64,000 nucleotides of DNA from Modicisalibacter radicis (GTDB lineage: Bacteria > Pseudomonadota > Gammaproteobacteria > Pseudomonadales > Halomonadaceae), in NCBI RefSeq assembly GCF_900961225.1, contig NZ_CAAHFN010000057.1, positions 1 through 64,000 on the forward strand. Direction: 5' to 3'. Positions 26,610 through 35,132 of this stretch are shown piece after piece (the first letter of the stretch is position 1; the number at the start of each line of letters is the position of its first letter). The translations under genes and the position numbers were made by a program. The notes below the pieces were generated by a model. The model saw nothing but the letters and a program-made list of their open reading frames with translations. It was not told the origin of the DNA and made no database searches.

Positions 26610-28085
26610 GTGAAGCCCAATGTTTTGTTCGTGACCGTGGATCAGTGGCCGGCTTCGCTTCTTGGTTGCGCGGGCCATCCGGTCATTGAAACCCCCACCA
26701 TCGATCAGCTGGCCCAGGCGGGCACGCGTTTCACCCAGTGTTATGCCGAGACGCCGATCTGCATCCCCTCGCGGCGATCGATCATGACGGGGATGACCGC
26801 GCGGGGGCACGGCGACCGGGACTTTCAGCCTGACCGGCCGATGCCCGAGGGCATGCCGACGCTCGCCGAGTGTTTCGGGCAGGCCGGCTACCAGACCTTC
26901 GCCATGGGCAAGCTGCACGTATTCCCGCCGCGCGATCGCATTGGCTTCAACGATGCCATTCTCGCCGAAGAAGGGCGCGGCCACCTGGGGGGCCCTGACG
27001 ATTACGAGATGTACCTGGCCGACCGGGGCTACCCGGGGGCGCAGTTCGCGCACGGCATGAGCAACAATGAATATGCCTGGCGGACCTGGCACCTGCCCGA
27101 GGAGATGCATGTCACCAACTGGACCACGCGAACCGCGGCGCGGATGATCAAGCGGCGCGATCCGACCCGCCCGGGGTTCTGGCATGTTTCCTACACCCAC
27201 CCGCATCCGCCCATCGTCCCGCTCAAGGATTACGTCGATCGCTATGCGCGTCGCAACGTTCCGGAGCCTGTCACTGCCGACTGGTCGGAGGGGGACGCCA
27301 TCCCCTTCAATGTCCGTGCGGTGCAGGGCTACTACGCTCAGCTTCCGGCTGAACAGCTGGCCGATACGCGGCGCGCCTTCTACGCGCTCTGCACGCATAT
27401 CGACCATCAGCTCAGGTTGTTGATCGGCACGCTGCGCGAAGAGGGGTTGCTGGACGACACCATCATCGTCCTCACCTCGGATCATGGCGACATGCTGGGC
27501 GACCATGGGCTGTACGGAAAACGCGTCATGTATGATGGCTCGGCCCGCGTGCCGCTGGTGGTCGTGGATCGCGCCGGTGAACAGCGCTGCGGCACCAAGG
27601 GCGGGACCGACGATCGCCTCGTGGCGCTGCATGACCTGATGCCGACCATGCTCGATCTCGCCGGTCTGCCGGTGCCCGAAACCTGCGAAGGACAAAGCCT
27701 GGCCACGGATGCGCGACGTCCCTATCTCTACGGCGAGTCCCACCTCGGGGTACGCGCCTCCCGGATGCTTCGGGACGAGCGATACAAACTCATCTGGTAC
27801 CCGGCCGGCAACAGGCGGCAGCTCTTCGACCTGGAGCGGGACCCCGAGGAGCGATACGACCTGGCCGCCAGCGAGGCGCATGCCGAGATCCGGGCGCAGC
27901 TCGAAGCGCGGCTGATCGAACACCTCTATGGCGAGGACCTCGAACTCATCGCCGGGGGCCGGCTCGCGGGGCTTGCTGAGCCCGAGTTCAGCCCGGTGGA
28001 TAACCGGGGTCTCTCGGGGCAGAGGGGCATCCATTACCCCGAGGCCCCTCGATCCAATCCCGGGGAAAAGGTGGGCACGTGGTGA
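26610..28085 (+). CDS. Cytosolic type I sulfatase
   Basis: A protein of 491 aa of the alkaline-phosphatase/sulfatase superfamily. The formylglycine signature C-I-P-S-R is at residues 51-55 followed by TG ten residues after the Cys. The first metal motif is the DQW near residue 11, the second is LTSDHGDMLGDHGLYGK. GTG start with AGGAGG 7 nt upstream. No signal peptide, so it acts after uptake. It lies between tctC and tctBA in one operon. Choline-sulfatase-like enzymes or phosphonate monoester hydrolases are the nearest relatives in layout; the substrate is unknown. A formylglycine-generating enzyme is not in the window. Confidence 0.9.
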   Translation: MKPNVLFVTVDQWPASLLGCAGHPVIETPTIDQLAQAGTRFTQCYAETPICIPSRRSIMTGMTARGHGDRDFQPDRPMPEGMPTLAECFGQAGYQTFAMGKLHVFPPRDRIGFNDAILAEEGRGHLGGPDDYEMYLADRGYPGAQFAHGMSNNEYAWRTWHLPEEMHVTNWTTRTAARMIKRRDPTRPGFWHVSYTHPHPPIVPLKDYVDRYARRNVPEPVTADWSEGDAIPFNVRAVQGYYAQLPAEQLADTRRAFYALCTHIDHQLRLLIGTLREEGLLDDTIIVLTSDHGDMLGDHGLYGKRVMYDGSARVPLVVVDRAGEQRCGTKGGTDDRLVALHDLMPTMLDLAGLPVPETCEGQSLATDARRPYLYGESHLGVRASRMLRDERYKLIWYPAGNRRQLFDLERDPEERYDLAASEAHAEIRAQLEARLIEHLYGEDLELIAGGRLAGLAEPEFSPVDNRGLSGQRGIHYPEAPRSNPGEKVGTW

Positions 28086-28558
28086 TGTCGCTGAAGCGCC
28101 TCGATCGCGGAACACTGGTAGCGGGTGGCTGCATGTGCCTGATAGGGGCCCTTGTCATCCATGAAGCGCTCGGCATGCGGCTCGGCAGCCCCACGCGGAT
28201 GGGGCCAGGCTACTACCCGCTGCTGATCGGGATCGCCGCGCTCGGTCTCGGCCTGCTGATCTTGTTGCTGGAATCCCGTGTGAACGTGCCGCTCGACGCC
28301 ACGCTGGCGGACCGGAGCAGGGCCGCCTGGCGGAGCCGGCTCCTGGTACCCGCCTCCATGATCGTCTTCGCTTTGCTGCTGCGTCCGGCGGGCCTCGTGC
28401 CGGCCGCCGTCGGTCTCGTCTGCGTGGCAAGCCTTGCCGCACCGACCCTGTCGGCCCGACGCACCCTCGGCCTTGCCATCGTCACACCGCTACTGGCCTG
28501 GCTGATCTTCGTGGTCGGTCTGGGCCTGCCGCTTACCGTCATACGGGGAATCGTATGA
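28079..28558 (+). CDS. tctB: Tripartite tricarboxylate transporter small permease (TctB family)
   Basis: A protein of 159 aa with four hydrophobic segments and the TctB pattern RMGPGYYPLLIGIAALGLGLLILLLE. Three tandem starts are available (GTG 28079, GTG 28082, ATG 28085). The first has AAGG 7 nt upstream, the last overlaps the sulfatase stop by one base. It overlaps tctA by 4 bp. Confidence 0.9.
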   Translation: MVMSLKRLDRGTLVAGGCMCLIGALVIHEALGMRLGSPTRMGPGYYPLLIGIAALGLGLLILLLESRVNVPLDATLADRSRAAWRSRLLVPASMIVFALLLRPAGLVPAAVGLVCVASLAAPTLSARRTLGLAIVTPLLAWLIFVVGLGLPLTVIRGIV

Positions 28559-30075
28559 GCGATCTGCTGTCCAATCTCGTCCTTGGCGCCGGCGTGGCCT
28601 TCTCGTGGTCGGCGCTCTTCTACTGCTTCGCGGGCGTCTCGCTCGGCATGGTCGTCGGTGTGCTGCCCGGCGTCGGGCCGCTGCCGGCCATCGCCATGCT
28701 GCTGCCGATCACCTTCTATATCGATCCCACCGAGGCCATCATCATGCTCGCCGGGATCTATTATGGGGGGCAGTACGGCGCATCCACGGCCTCGATCCTG
28801 CTCAACCTGCCGGGAACGCCGCCGGCCGCAGTCACCTGTCTCGATGGCTACCCCATGGCCAAGCAGGGCCGGGCGGGGGTGGCTCTCTTCATTACGGCGA
28901 TCGCTTCGCTGGTCGGCTCGATGTTCGGCATCGTTCTCGTGGGGACCTTTGCACCGGTTCTCGCCCGCTTCGCGCTCGAGTTCGGAGCGGCAGAGTATTT
29001 TTCGCTGATCCTCTTCGCGCTGATCGGGACCTCGGCCATCGGCGGTGACAGCTTCCTGCGCTCGGTCTCGATGGTCGCGGTCGGCCTGTTGCTCGGCATC
29101 GTCGGGCAGGACGTGACCTCCGGGCAGTTCCGCTTCACCTTCGGCATTCCCGGTATTGCCGATGGGCTGAGCATCGTGGCCGTGGCGATGGGGATCTTCG
29201 GCGTATCCGAGGTCATGGCAAGCGCCCATGTCGCCCGGGATAAAAAGCCCGAGAGCTTCGGCTTTCGCAACATGCTCCCCAGTCGCAGCGACTTCCGCCG
29301 GGCCTGGCCCTCGATGGGCCGGGGCTCGCTATTCGGGGCCATCTGCGGGATTCTGCCAGGCGCCGGCGCGTCCATGGCGGTCTTCATCGCCTATGCCTTC
29401 GAGAAGCGCATTTCCAAGACACCGGAAATCTTCGGCAAAGGCGCCATCGAGGGCGTGACCGCCCCGGAGAGCGCCAACAACGCCACGGCACAGACCGCCT
29501 TCATCCCGACGCTGACACTGGGGGTGCCCGGCGATGCGGTCATGGCCGTGATGCTGGGCGCCCTGATGATCCACGGCATCAATCCGGGGCCCGGGCTGAT
29601 CGAGGAACAGCCCCAGATGTTCTGGGGGCTCGTCGTCAGCTTCCTGATCGGCAACGCGATCCTCGTGATTCTCAATATCCCGCTGGTCGGCATCTGGACA
29701 CGGCTGCTGCAGATCCCCTACGCCGTGCTCTTTCCGATCATTCTCGCGCTCATCTGCATCGGCGTTTACAGCATCAACTACTCGACCTTCGACATCTTCC
29801 TCGTGATTGCCTTCGGGGTCCTGGGCTACGGCATGAAACTCCTGCGCTTTCCCCCCGCGCCGCTGCTGCTGGGCTTCATCCTCAGCCCGATGCTGGAAGA
29901 GAACTTCCGACGGGCGCTGCTGCTGTCGCGGGGCGACTGGATGACCTTCCTGGTTCAGCCGATCAGCGGCGTCTTCATCGGTCTTTCTACCGCGCTCGTC
30001 CTGTTCGCGGTGATCACGGCGTTGCGACGGCGCGGCCCGGGACGCCACCCAGGCGCCCTGAGCGAGACGGAGTAG
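28555..30075 (+). CDS. tctA: Tripartite tricarboxylate transporter large permease (TctA family)
   Basis: A protein of 506 aa with 11-12 membrane segments. TctA signatures include LGMVVGVLPGVGPLPAIAMLLPITFYIDPTEAIIMLAGIYYGGQYGASTASILLNLPGTPPAAVTCLDGYPMAKQGRAG and the second GAICGILPGAGASMAVFIAYAFEK. It uses the proton or sodium gradient with TctB. Last gene of the operon; a kinase remnant follows after 5 nt. Confidence 0.95.
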   Translation: MSDLLSNLVLGAGVAFSWSALFYCFAGVSLGMVVGVLPGVGPLPAIAMLLPITFYIDPTEAIIMLAGIYYGGQYGASTASILLNLPGTPPAAVTCLDGYPMAKQGRAGVALFITAIASLVGSMFGIVLVGTFAPVLARFALEFGAAEYFSLILFALIGTSAIGGDSFLRSVSMVAVGLLLGIVGQDVTSGQFRFTFGIPGIADGLSIVAVAMGIFGVSEVMASAHVARDKKPESFGFRNMLPSRSDFRRAWPSMGRGSLFGAICGILPGAGASMAVFIAYAFEKRISKTPEIFGKGAIEGVTAPESANNATAQTAFIPTLTLGVPGDAVMAVMLGALMIHGINPGPGLIEEQPQMFWGLVVSFLIGNAILVILNIPLVGIWTRLLQIPYAVLFPIILALICIGVYSINYSTFDIFLVIAFGVLGYGMKLLRFPPAPLLLGFILSPMLEENFRRALLLSRGDWMTFLVQPISGVFIGLSTALVLFAVITALRRRGPGRHPGALSETE

Positions 30076-30080
30076 GGAAT

Positions 30081-30329
30081 TTGCCAAACGTAGACGAGGT
30101 GAAGGATATCGATACGGGCACGCTACTTCGCCTGCAGGCGCACGTGGTGGTCATGGGCGTGGCGGGCTGCGGCAAGACGGCATTGGCACAGGCGCTTGCC
30201 GCGCGAGCGGATGCTCGATCTCATTGCCGCCCGGATCGCGCCGGCGCCCTTCGGGGACGCTCAAAGCCCGTAGCGTCCCGGCCACCGCTAGCACCATTTG
30301 CCTGCGAGCCGAGACCCGTGACACTCTGA
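30081..30329 (+). pseudogene. Truncated P-loop (gluconokinase-like) kinase remnant
   Basis: Downstream of tctA a frame reads HVVVMGVAGCGKTALAQALA, the opening beta-strand and Walker A motif (GVAGCGKT) of gluconokinase/shikimate-kinase-type enzymes. After about 45 residues the frame loses all similarity, becomes Arg/Pro-rich and stops. No start with a ribosome site is evident. This looks like the 5' stub of a deleted kinase gene that may once have belonged to the operon. Confidence 0.6.
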
Positions 30330-30465
30330 GCGAAGGTTATCGAAGGTCCAAGGTGCGCGAAGGCTGCCGCAGCCTGCCGTTATGCCATGGAATCCTATAT
30401 CCGGCATGCACCCCGAGCTTGCATGATCGTGGGCTGCGTCATTCGCTTCAGGACGATTCCGTTCG

Positions 30466-31512
30466 ATGCTCTCCCGCCCCGATACTGCCCGCGGCGAACC
30501 GCTATCAGTGGGTTTCGTCCTGCTGCACCGCTTCACGCTGCTGCCTTTCGCCGCGTTCGTCGACTGCCTGCGCCTGGCCGCCGACGAGGGAGACCGTAGC
30601 CGTCAGCTGCGTTGCCACTGGACGTTCATGACCAGCAACGGCGGGGATGCGATGTCGAGTTGCGGCGCGGCCATCACGCCCTGCGTTCCGCTGCGTGCCC
30701 CCCGGGAGTTCGATTACATCGTGGTGATCGGGGGCGTGCAGGACGAGCAGGACCGGACCGACTCGCAGGCCCTGGCGTACCTGCGCCGCGCGGCAGCGGA
30801 AAAGGTGCCGCTGGTGGGGGTGTGCACCGGGATCTTCGCCTTGATCCAGGCCGGGCTGATGGAGGGGCGCCGCTGTTGCGTCAGCTGGTACCATCATCGC
30901 GATCTCACCGCGCGCTTCCCGGCCGTGATACCCGTGGCCGACCGGCTCTTCATCGATGAGGGTGACATCCTCACCTGCGCGGGCGGCGCCTCCACGGCGG
31001 ATCTGGCCGCTTACCTCATCGAGCGCCACATGGGCAAGGCCTGGGCCATGAAGAGCCTGCACATCATGCTGATCGATGAGGTCCGCCCGGGCAGCTATGC
31101 CCAGCCCCAGCCGGTGGTGTTCGGCAGGATCGAGGATAGACTGGTCAGGCGCGCCATTGCCCTGCTCGAGCAACACCTGGGCGAGTCCATGCCGATGGAC
31201 CTGCTTGCCGAGCGGGTCGGCACCTCGCGGCGTCACCTGGAACGGCGCTTTCGGGAGACCCTGGGGATCGGCCCCCAGAAATTCGCGCGGGAGCTGCGCC
31301 TGCGTTATGGCCTATGGCTGCTGCACTATACGGGCAAGAGCGTCACCGAGATCGGCGAACGCTGCGGTTTTGCGGATACGGCGCACTTTTCCCGCCATTT
31401 TCGCATCACGTTTGGAATGTCCCCCTCCGATATACGCAAGCGCGCGGGAGAACCGGATAGCCCCGCCGTCGACCCTCATTTTCTGCATATCCATGGCGAC
31501 GCGCTTCCATGA
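30466..31512 (+). CDS. GlxA-family AraC regulator, GbdR/SouR-like
   Basis: A protein of 348 aa. The N-terminal DJ-1/PfpI-like domain (FVLLHRFTLLPFAAFVDCLRLA; VIGGVQDEQ; VCTGIFALIQAGLMEGRRCCVSWYHH; CAGGASTADLAAYLI) is joined to an AraC double HTH (LLAERVGTSRRHLERRFRETLGIGPQKFARELRLRYGLWLLHYTGKSVTEIGERCGFADTAHFSRHFRITFGMSP). This is the layout of GbdR, SouR and CdhR, which activate glycine-betaine, sarcosine and carnitine catabolism in pseudomonads. With glyA-soxBDAG-purU immediately downstream, sensing of dimethylglycine or sarcosine is the best guess. Confidence 0.88.
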   Translation: MLSRPDTARGEPLSVGFVLLHRFTLLPFAAFVDCLRLAADEGDRSRQLRCHWTFMTSNGGDAMSSCGAAITPCVPLRAPREFDYIVVIGGVQDEQDRTDSQALAYLRRAAAEKVPLVGVCTGIFALIQAGLMEGRRCCVSWYHHRDLTARFPAVIPVADRLFIDEGDILTCAGGASTADLAAYLIERHMGKAWAMKSLHIMLIDEVRPGSYAQPQPVVFGRIEDRLVRRAIALLEQHLGESMPMDLLAERVGTSRRHLERRFRETLGIGPQKFARELRLRYGLWLLHYTGKSVTEIGERCGFADTAHFSRHFRITFGMSPSDIRKRAGEPDSPAVDPHFLHIHGDALP

Positions 31513-31957
31513 CCCAGGCATCCCTGGCAAGCCATTGATCCTGAACCGCTATTCGTGAAATCCGCGCGAGCTTGAAGCGGGCGCTTCAAATTCGCGCCTC
31601 CGATGGCGGGATCTGTCATGAAACATGTCGCATCTGTTCAATCCTCCGACCCCCTCCTTGGCTTTAAATTCAGCTAAGCGCTGACATCGTGCGCGAGCGT
31701 CGGCCCGATCATAAGAACAACGTGTCGGAGTAGGCTGGATGACTCATGAATCGATATCCCGTCCGGGGCTGGCGCCGGAGCCGTTTGCTCCCTGTCCCGA
31801 GGCTCGTGATGCGCGGTGTGCAACCATTCGGCCACGACGTTCTGACTCCCGAATTATCCAGATCCATACAATGAACCGGCTTCTTTCTTGGCTTGTGAGC
31901 TCATTCTCGTTCAAGCCTTGCTAGCTAGGGATCCACAATCAACGCCAGGAGAGTGGC
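31513..31957 (+). promoter_or_regulatory. Control region upstream of the glyA-sox operon
   Basis: This 445-nt gap holds no convincing gene; a 61-codon frame at 31739 has no family features or ribosome site. A terminator-like hairpin follows the regulator gene (31564-31597). A direct repeat of ATG-flanked TGTC (TGTCATGAAACATGTCGC, 31616-31633) could be an AraC-type half-site pair for the upstream regulator. GCCAGGAGAGTGGC precedes glyA and gives a good Shine-Dalgarno. No glycine riboswitch fold was recognised. Confidence 0.4.
31564..31597 (+). terminator. Hairpin after the GbdR/SouR-like gene
   Basis: Stem GCGCGA/TCGCGC and stem TTGAAGC/GCTTCAA, separated by a 2x2 internal loop, enclose a GGGC tetraloop. 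It starts 52 nt after the regulator stop. No T-run, so terminator function is tentative. Confidence 0.45.
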
Positions 31958-33265
31958 ATGAACGAATCCAGCCTCAATGACTTCGATGCGCAGATTGCAC
32001 AAGCCATCGCCGAAGAAGTGTCTCGCCAGGAAGCGCACATCGAGCTGATCGCTTCCGAGAACTACGCCAGTCGCGCCGTCATGGAAGCGCAGGGCACTCA
32101 ACTGACCAACAAGTACGCCGAAGGCTACCCCGGTCGGCGTTACTACGGCGGCTGCGAGTTCGTCGACAAGGTCGAGGCGCTGGCCATCGAACGCGCCTGC
32201 GACCTGTTCGGTGCCGACTACGCCAACGTCCAGCCGCACTCCGGCGCCCAGGCCAACGCGGCGGTGTTCATGGCCCTGATCAAGCCGGGCGACACCGTGC
32301 TGGGCATGAGCCTGGCCCACGGCGGCCACCTGACCCACGGCGCCGCACCCAACTTCTCCGGCAAGCACTATCAGGCCGTGCAGTACGGCCTGAACCCCGA
32401 TACGGGAGAGATCGACTACGACGAAGTCGAGCGTCTGGCGCGGGAGCACCGGCCGAAGATGATCATCGCGGGCTTTTCGGCCTACTCGCGCGTGGTCGAC
32501 TGGCGTCGTTTCCGCACCATCGCCGACGAGGTGGGCGCGTATTTGCTGGTCGACATGGCGCATGTCGCCGGGCTGGTCGCCGCGGGGCTCTATCCCAGCC
32601 CGCTGCCGCATGCCCACGTGGTGACCACCACCACCCACAAGACGCTGCGCGGTCCGCGCGGCGGCCTGATCCTGTCCGCCCAGGCCGACGAGGCGATGGT
32701 CAAGAAGCTCAACGGTGCGGTGTTCCCGGGCCAGCAGGGCGGCCCGCTGATGCACGTGATCGCCGCCAAGGCCGTGGCCTTCAAGGAGGCCATGAGCCAG
32801 GAATTCGTCAACTACCAGCGTCAGGTCATCGCCAATGCGCGGGCCATGGCCCGGGTCTTCGTCGAGCATGACTACGACGTCGTCTCCGGTGGCACCGACG
32901 ACCACCTGTTCCTGGTCTCGCTGATCAAGCAGGGCGTGACCGGCAAGGACGCGGATGCCGCGCTGGGCCGGGCGCACATCACCGTCAACAAGAACGCCGT
33001 GCCCAACGACCCGCAGAGCCCGTTCGTGACGTCGGGCCTGCGCATCGGCACGCCGGCGGTCACCACCCGCGGCTTCGTCGAAACCGATTGCGAACAGCTG
33101 GCGGGCTGGATCTGCGACATCCTCGATGTGCTCGCCGACGGGGGCAACACCGGGGCGGTGGAAGCCGAGGTGCGCGACAAGGTGGCCTCGCTGTGCGCGC
33201 GCTATCCGGTCTATGGCGAAGCCCATAGCGGCGAGATGGCCGAAAGCGAAACATCCGTGGCCTGA
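31958..33265 (+). CDS. glyA: Serine hydroxymethyltransferase
   Basis: A protein of 435 aa that interconverts glycine plus 5,10-methylene-THF with serine. Motifs present: [46 protein letters not shown] and the PLP lysine K228 in [14 protein letters not shown]. It is the first gene of the sarcosine-oxidase operon. There it consumes the glycine and the methylene-THF that sarcosine oxidase produces, so this is probably a catabolic paralogue rather than the only housekeeping glyA. Confidence 0.96.
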   Translation: MNESSLNDFDAQIAQAIAEEVSRQEAHIELIASENYASRAVMEAQGTQLTNKYAEGYPGRRYYGGCEFVDKVEALAIERACDLFGADYANVQPHSGAQANAAVFMALIKPGDTVLGMSLAHGGHLTHGAAPNFSGKHYQAVQYGLNPDTGEIDYDEVERLAREHRPKMIIAGFSAYSRVVDWRRFRTIADEVGAYLLVDMAHVAGLVAAGLYPSPLPHAHVVTTTTHKTLRGPRGGLILSAQADEAMVKKLNGAVFPGQQGGPLMHVIAAKAVAFKEAMSQEFVNYQRQVIANARAMARVFVEHDYDVVSGGTDDHLFLVSLIKQGVTGKDADAALGRAHITVNKNAVPNDPQSPFVTSGLRIGTPAVTTRGFVETDCEQLAGWICDILDVLADGGNTGAVEAEVRDKVASLCARYPVYGEAHSGEMAESETSVA

Positions 33266-33309
33266 ACCCGACCGTCAGCGGTCCAAGGGCCGATCGAGGA
33301 GAAAAGTCT

Positions 33310-34560
33310 ATGCAACGCTATTCCGGCTTCGGGTTGGTCAAGCACGCGCTCAGCCATCATGAAAACTGGCAGCGCCAGTGGCGCAATCCCACGCCCAGGA
33401 AAGAGTACGACGTGATCATCATCGGCGGCGGCGGTCACGGCCTGGCCACGGCCTACTACCTGGCCAAGGAGCACGGGATCACCAATGTCGCGGTGATCGA
33501 GAAGGGCTGGCTGGGCGGCGGCAACACCGCGCGCAACACCACCATCGTGCGCTCCAACTATCTGTGGGACGAGTCGGCGGCGCTCTACGAGCACTCCATG
33601 AAGCTCTGGGAGGGGCTGTCGCAGGATCTCAACTACAACGTGATGTTCTCGCAGCGCGGTGTCTTGAACCTCGGCCATACCCTGCAGGACATGCGCGACA
33701 TCCAGCGCCGCGTGAATGCCAACCGCCTGAACGGCATCGACAGCGAGGCGCTCGATGCGCAGCAGGTGCAGGAGATCGTGCCGATACTCGACTGCTCGAA
33801 GCGTGCGCGCTATCCGGTCATGGGCGCATCCTGGCAGCCGCGTGCCGGCGTGGCGCGCCACGATGCCGTGGCCTGGGGGTTCGCGCGGGGGGCCGATGCG
33901 CGTGGCGTCGACATCCTCCAGCAGACCGAGGTCACCGGATTCAAGATCCTCGACGGTCGGGTGGTCGGCGTGCATACCAACCGCGGCGACATCGGGGCCA
34001 AGACCGTGGGCTGCGTGGCGGCCGGCAACTCCGGCGTGCTGGCCAGGATGGCCGGCTTCAGGCTGCCGCTGGAGTCGCACCCCCTGCAGGCGCTGGTCTC
34101 CGAGCCGCTCAAGCCCGTTCTCGACACGGTGGTGATGTCCAACCACGTGCATGGCTACATCAGCCAGTCGGACAAGGGCGACCTGGTCATCGGCGCCGGC
34201 ATCGACGGCTACCTGGGCTACGGCCAGCGTGGCAGCTACTCGACGGTGGAGCATACCCTGCAGGCGATCGTCGAGATGTTCCCGATCTTCTCGCGGGTGC
34301 GCATGAACCGCCAGTGGGGCGGCATCGTCGATACCTGCCCCGACGCCTGCCCGATCCTCTCGGCCACCCCGGTCAAGGGGCTGTTCTTCAACTGCGGCTG
34401 GGGCACCGGCGGCTTCAAGGCCACGCCGGGCTCGGGGCATGTCTTTGCGGCGACGCTGGCCAAGGGCCAGGCGCATCCGCTGGCCGCGCCGTTCTCCATC
34501 GATCGGTTCCATACGGGCGCTCTCGTCGACGAGCACGGCGCCGCGGGCGTCGCGCACTGA
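33310..34560 (+). CDS. soxB: Sarcosine oxidase, beta subunit
   Basis: A protein of 416 aa with an N-terminal FAD dinucleotide motif [22 protein letters not shown] (about residues 34-55) and the SoxB landmarks [37 protein letters not shown] and [21 protein letters not shown]. It carries the noncovalent FAD site that oxidises sarcosine to glycine and formaldehyde, and shares a covalent FMN with SoxA. Second gene of the operon, 45 nt after glyA. Confidence 0.96.
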   Translation: MQRYSGFGLVKHALSHHENWQRQWRNPTPRKEYDVIIIGGGGHGLATAYYLAKEHGITNVAVIEKGWLGGGNTARNTTIVRSNYLWDESAALYEHSMKLWEGLSQDLNYNVMFSQRGVLNLGHTLQDMRDIQRRVNANRLNGIDSEALDAQQVQEIVPILDCSKRARYPVMGASWQPRAGVARHDAVAWGFARGADARGVDILQQTEVTGFKILDGRVVGVHTNRGDIGAKTVGCVAAGNSGVLARMAGFRLPLESHPLQALVSEPLKPVLDTVVMSNHVHGYISQSDKGDLVIGAGIDGYLGYGQRGSYSTVEHTLQAIVEMFPIFSRVRMNRQWGGIVDTCPDACPILSATPVKGLFFNCGWGTGGFKATPGSGHVFAATLAKGQAHPLAAPFSIDRFHTGALVDEHGAAGVAH

Positions 34561-34589
34561 GCGTGCGGGTCTACACGCCCTTCGAGATG

Positions 34590-34701
34590 AGCGCCGGGGA
34601 CAAGGCGGAGCGAGGGTCTTTTGCCATGGAAGGCAAAAGTAGCGCCCATGGAGGGGTTCACAGCGCCCTCGCGCAGGCTTGTCGTCGGGAAAGCTCATCG
34701 T
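34590..34701. repeat. Dispersed intergenic repeat, copy 1 (between soxB and soxD)
   Basis: The soxB-soxD gap contains a sequence repeated at 59173-59340. The copies share 20 identical bases at 34599-34618 (59186-59205 in the other), an interrupted inverted repeat CTTTTGCC/GGCAAAAG (34618-34625 with 34632-34639), TAGCGCCCA, and ACAGCGCCCTCGCG (34660-34673). It is non-coding, foldable and inside an operon. It looks like a REP/MITE-like family rather than a gene. Confidence 0.8.
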
Positions 34702-34739
34702 ATGCCGGATTGTGAAAGACGCTTCAAGGGAGAGCTACC

Positions 34740-35132
34740 ATGTTCCACATCTATTGCCCGTACTGCGAAGAGCACCGCGAGGAAGAGGAATTCCATCCCA
34801 AGGGGCAGGCGCATATCGCCCGCCCGGCGGAGCCCGAGGCCTGTTCCGACGAAGAGTGGGGCGACTACCTGTTCTTCCGCGACAACCCGCGCGGCATTCA
34901 CCACGAGCTGTGGGTGCACGCGATCGGTTGCCGCAAGTTCTTCAATATCACCCGACACACCGCGAGCTACGAGATTCTCGAGACGTACAAGATGGGCGAG
35001 CAACCGACGATCACCGCCGAGAGCCTGGCGCGTGAAGAGAAAGCCGGTCACGTGCAGGTCGCTGAAGGCGGCCAGCAGACCGTGGGAGCCAGCGATGCCG
35101 CCCTGGCATCGGTCAAGGGAGCGCAGGGATGA
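34740..35132 (+). CDS. soxD: Sarcosine oxidase, delta subunit
   Basis: A protein of 130 aa. SoxD signatures are CPYCEEHREEEEFHPKGQAHIARP (zinc-binding cysteines C6/C9), DYLFFRDNPRGIHHELWVHAIGCRKFFNITRHTASYEIL. The C-terminal 30 residues extend past the usual SoxD end. The gene overlaps soxA by ATGA but is separated from soxB by 179 nt containing a dispersed repeat. Confidence 0.95.
   Translation: MFHIYCPYCEEHREEEEFHPKGQAHIARPAEPEACSDEEWGDYLFFRDNPRGIHHELWVHAIGCRKFFNITRHTASYEILETYKMGEQPTITAESLAREEKAGHVQVAEGGQQTVGASDAALASVKGAQG

Noticed and set aside
31739..31924. A 61-codon frame in the glyA leader
   Set aside because: No ribosome site, no recognisable domain, composition of non-coding DNA; treated as intergenic.
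31600..31957. Glycine riboswitch upstream of glyA
   Set aside because: The conserved glycine-riboswitch core sequences and paired aptamers could not be found; regulation by the adjacent AraC-type protein is more plausible.
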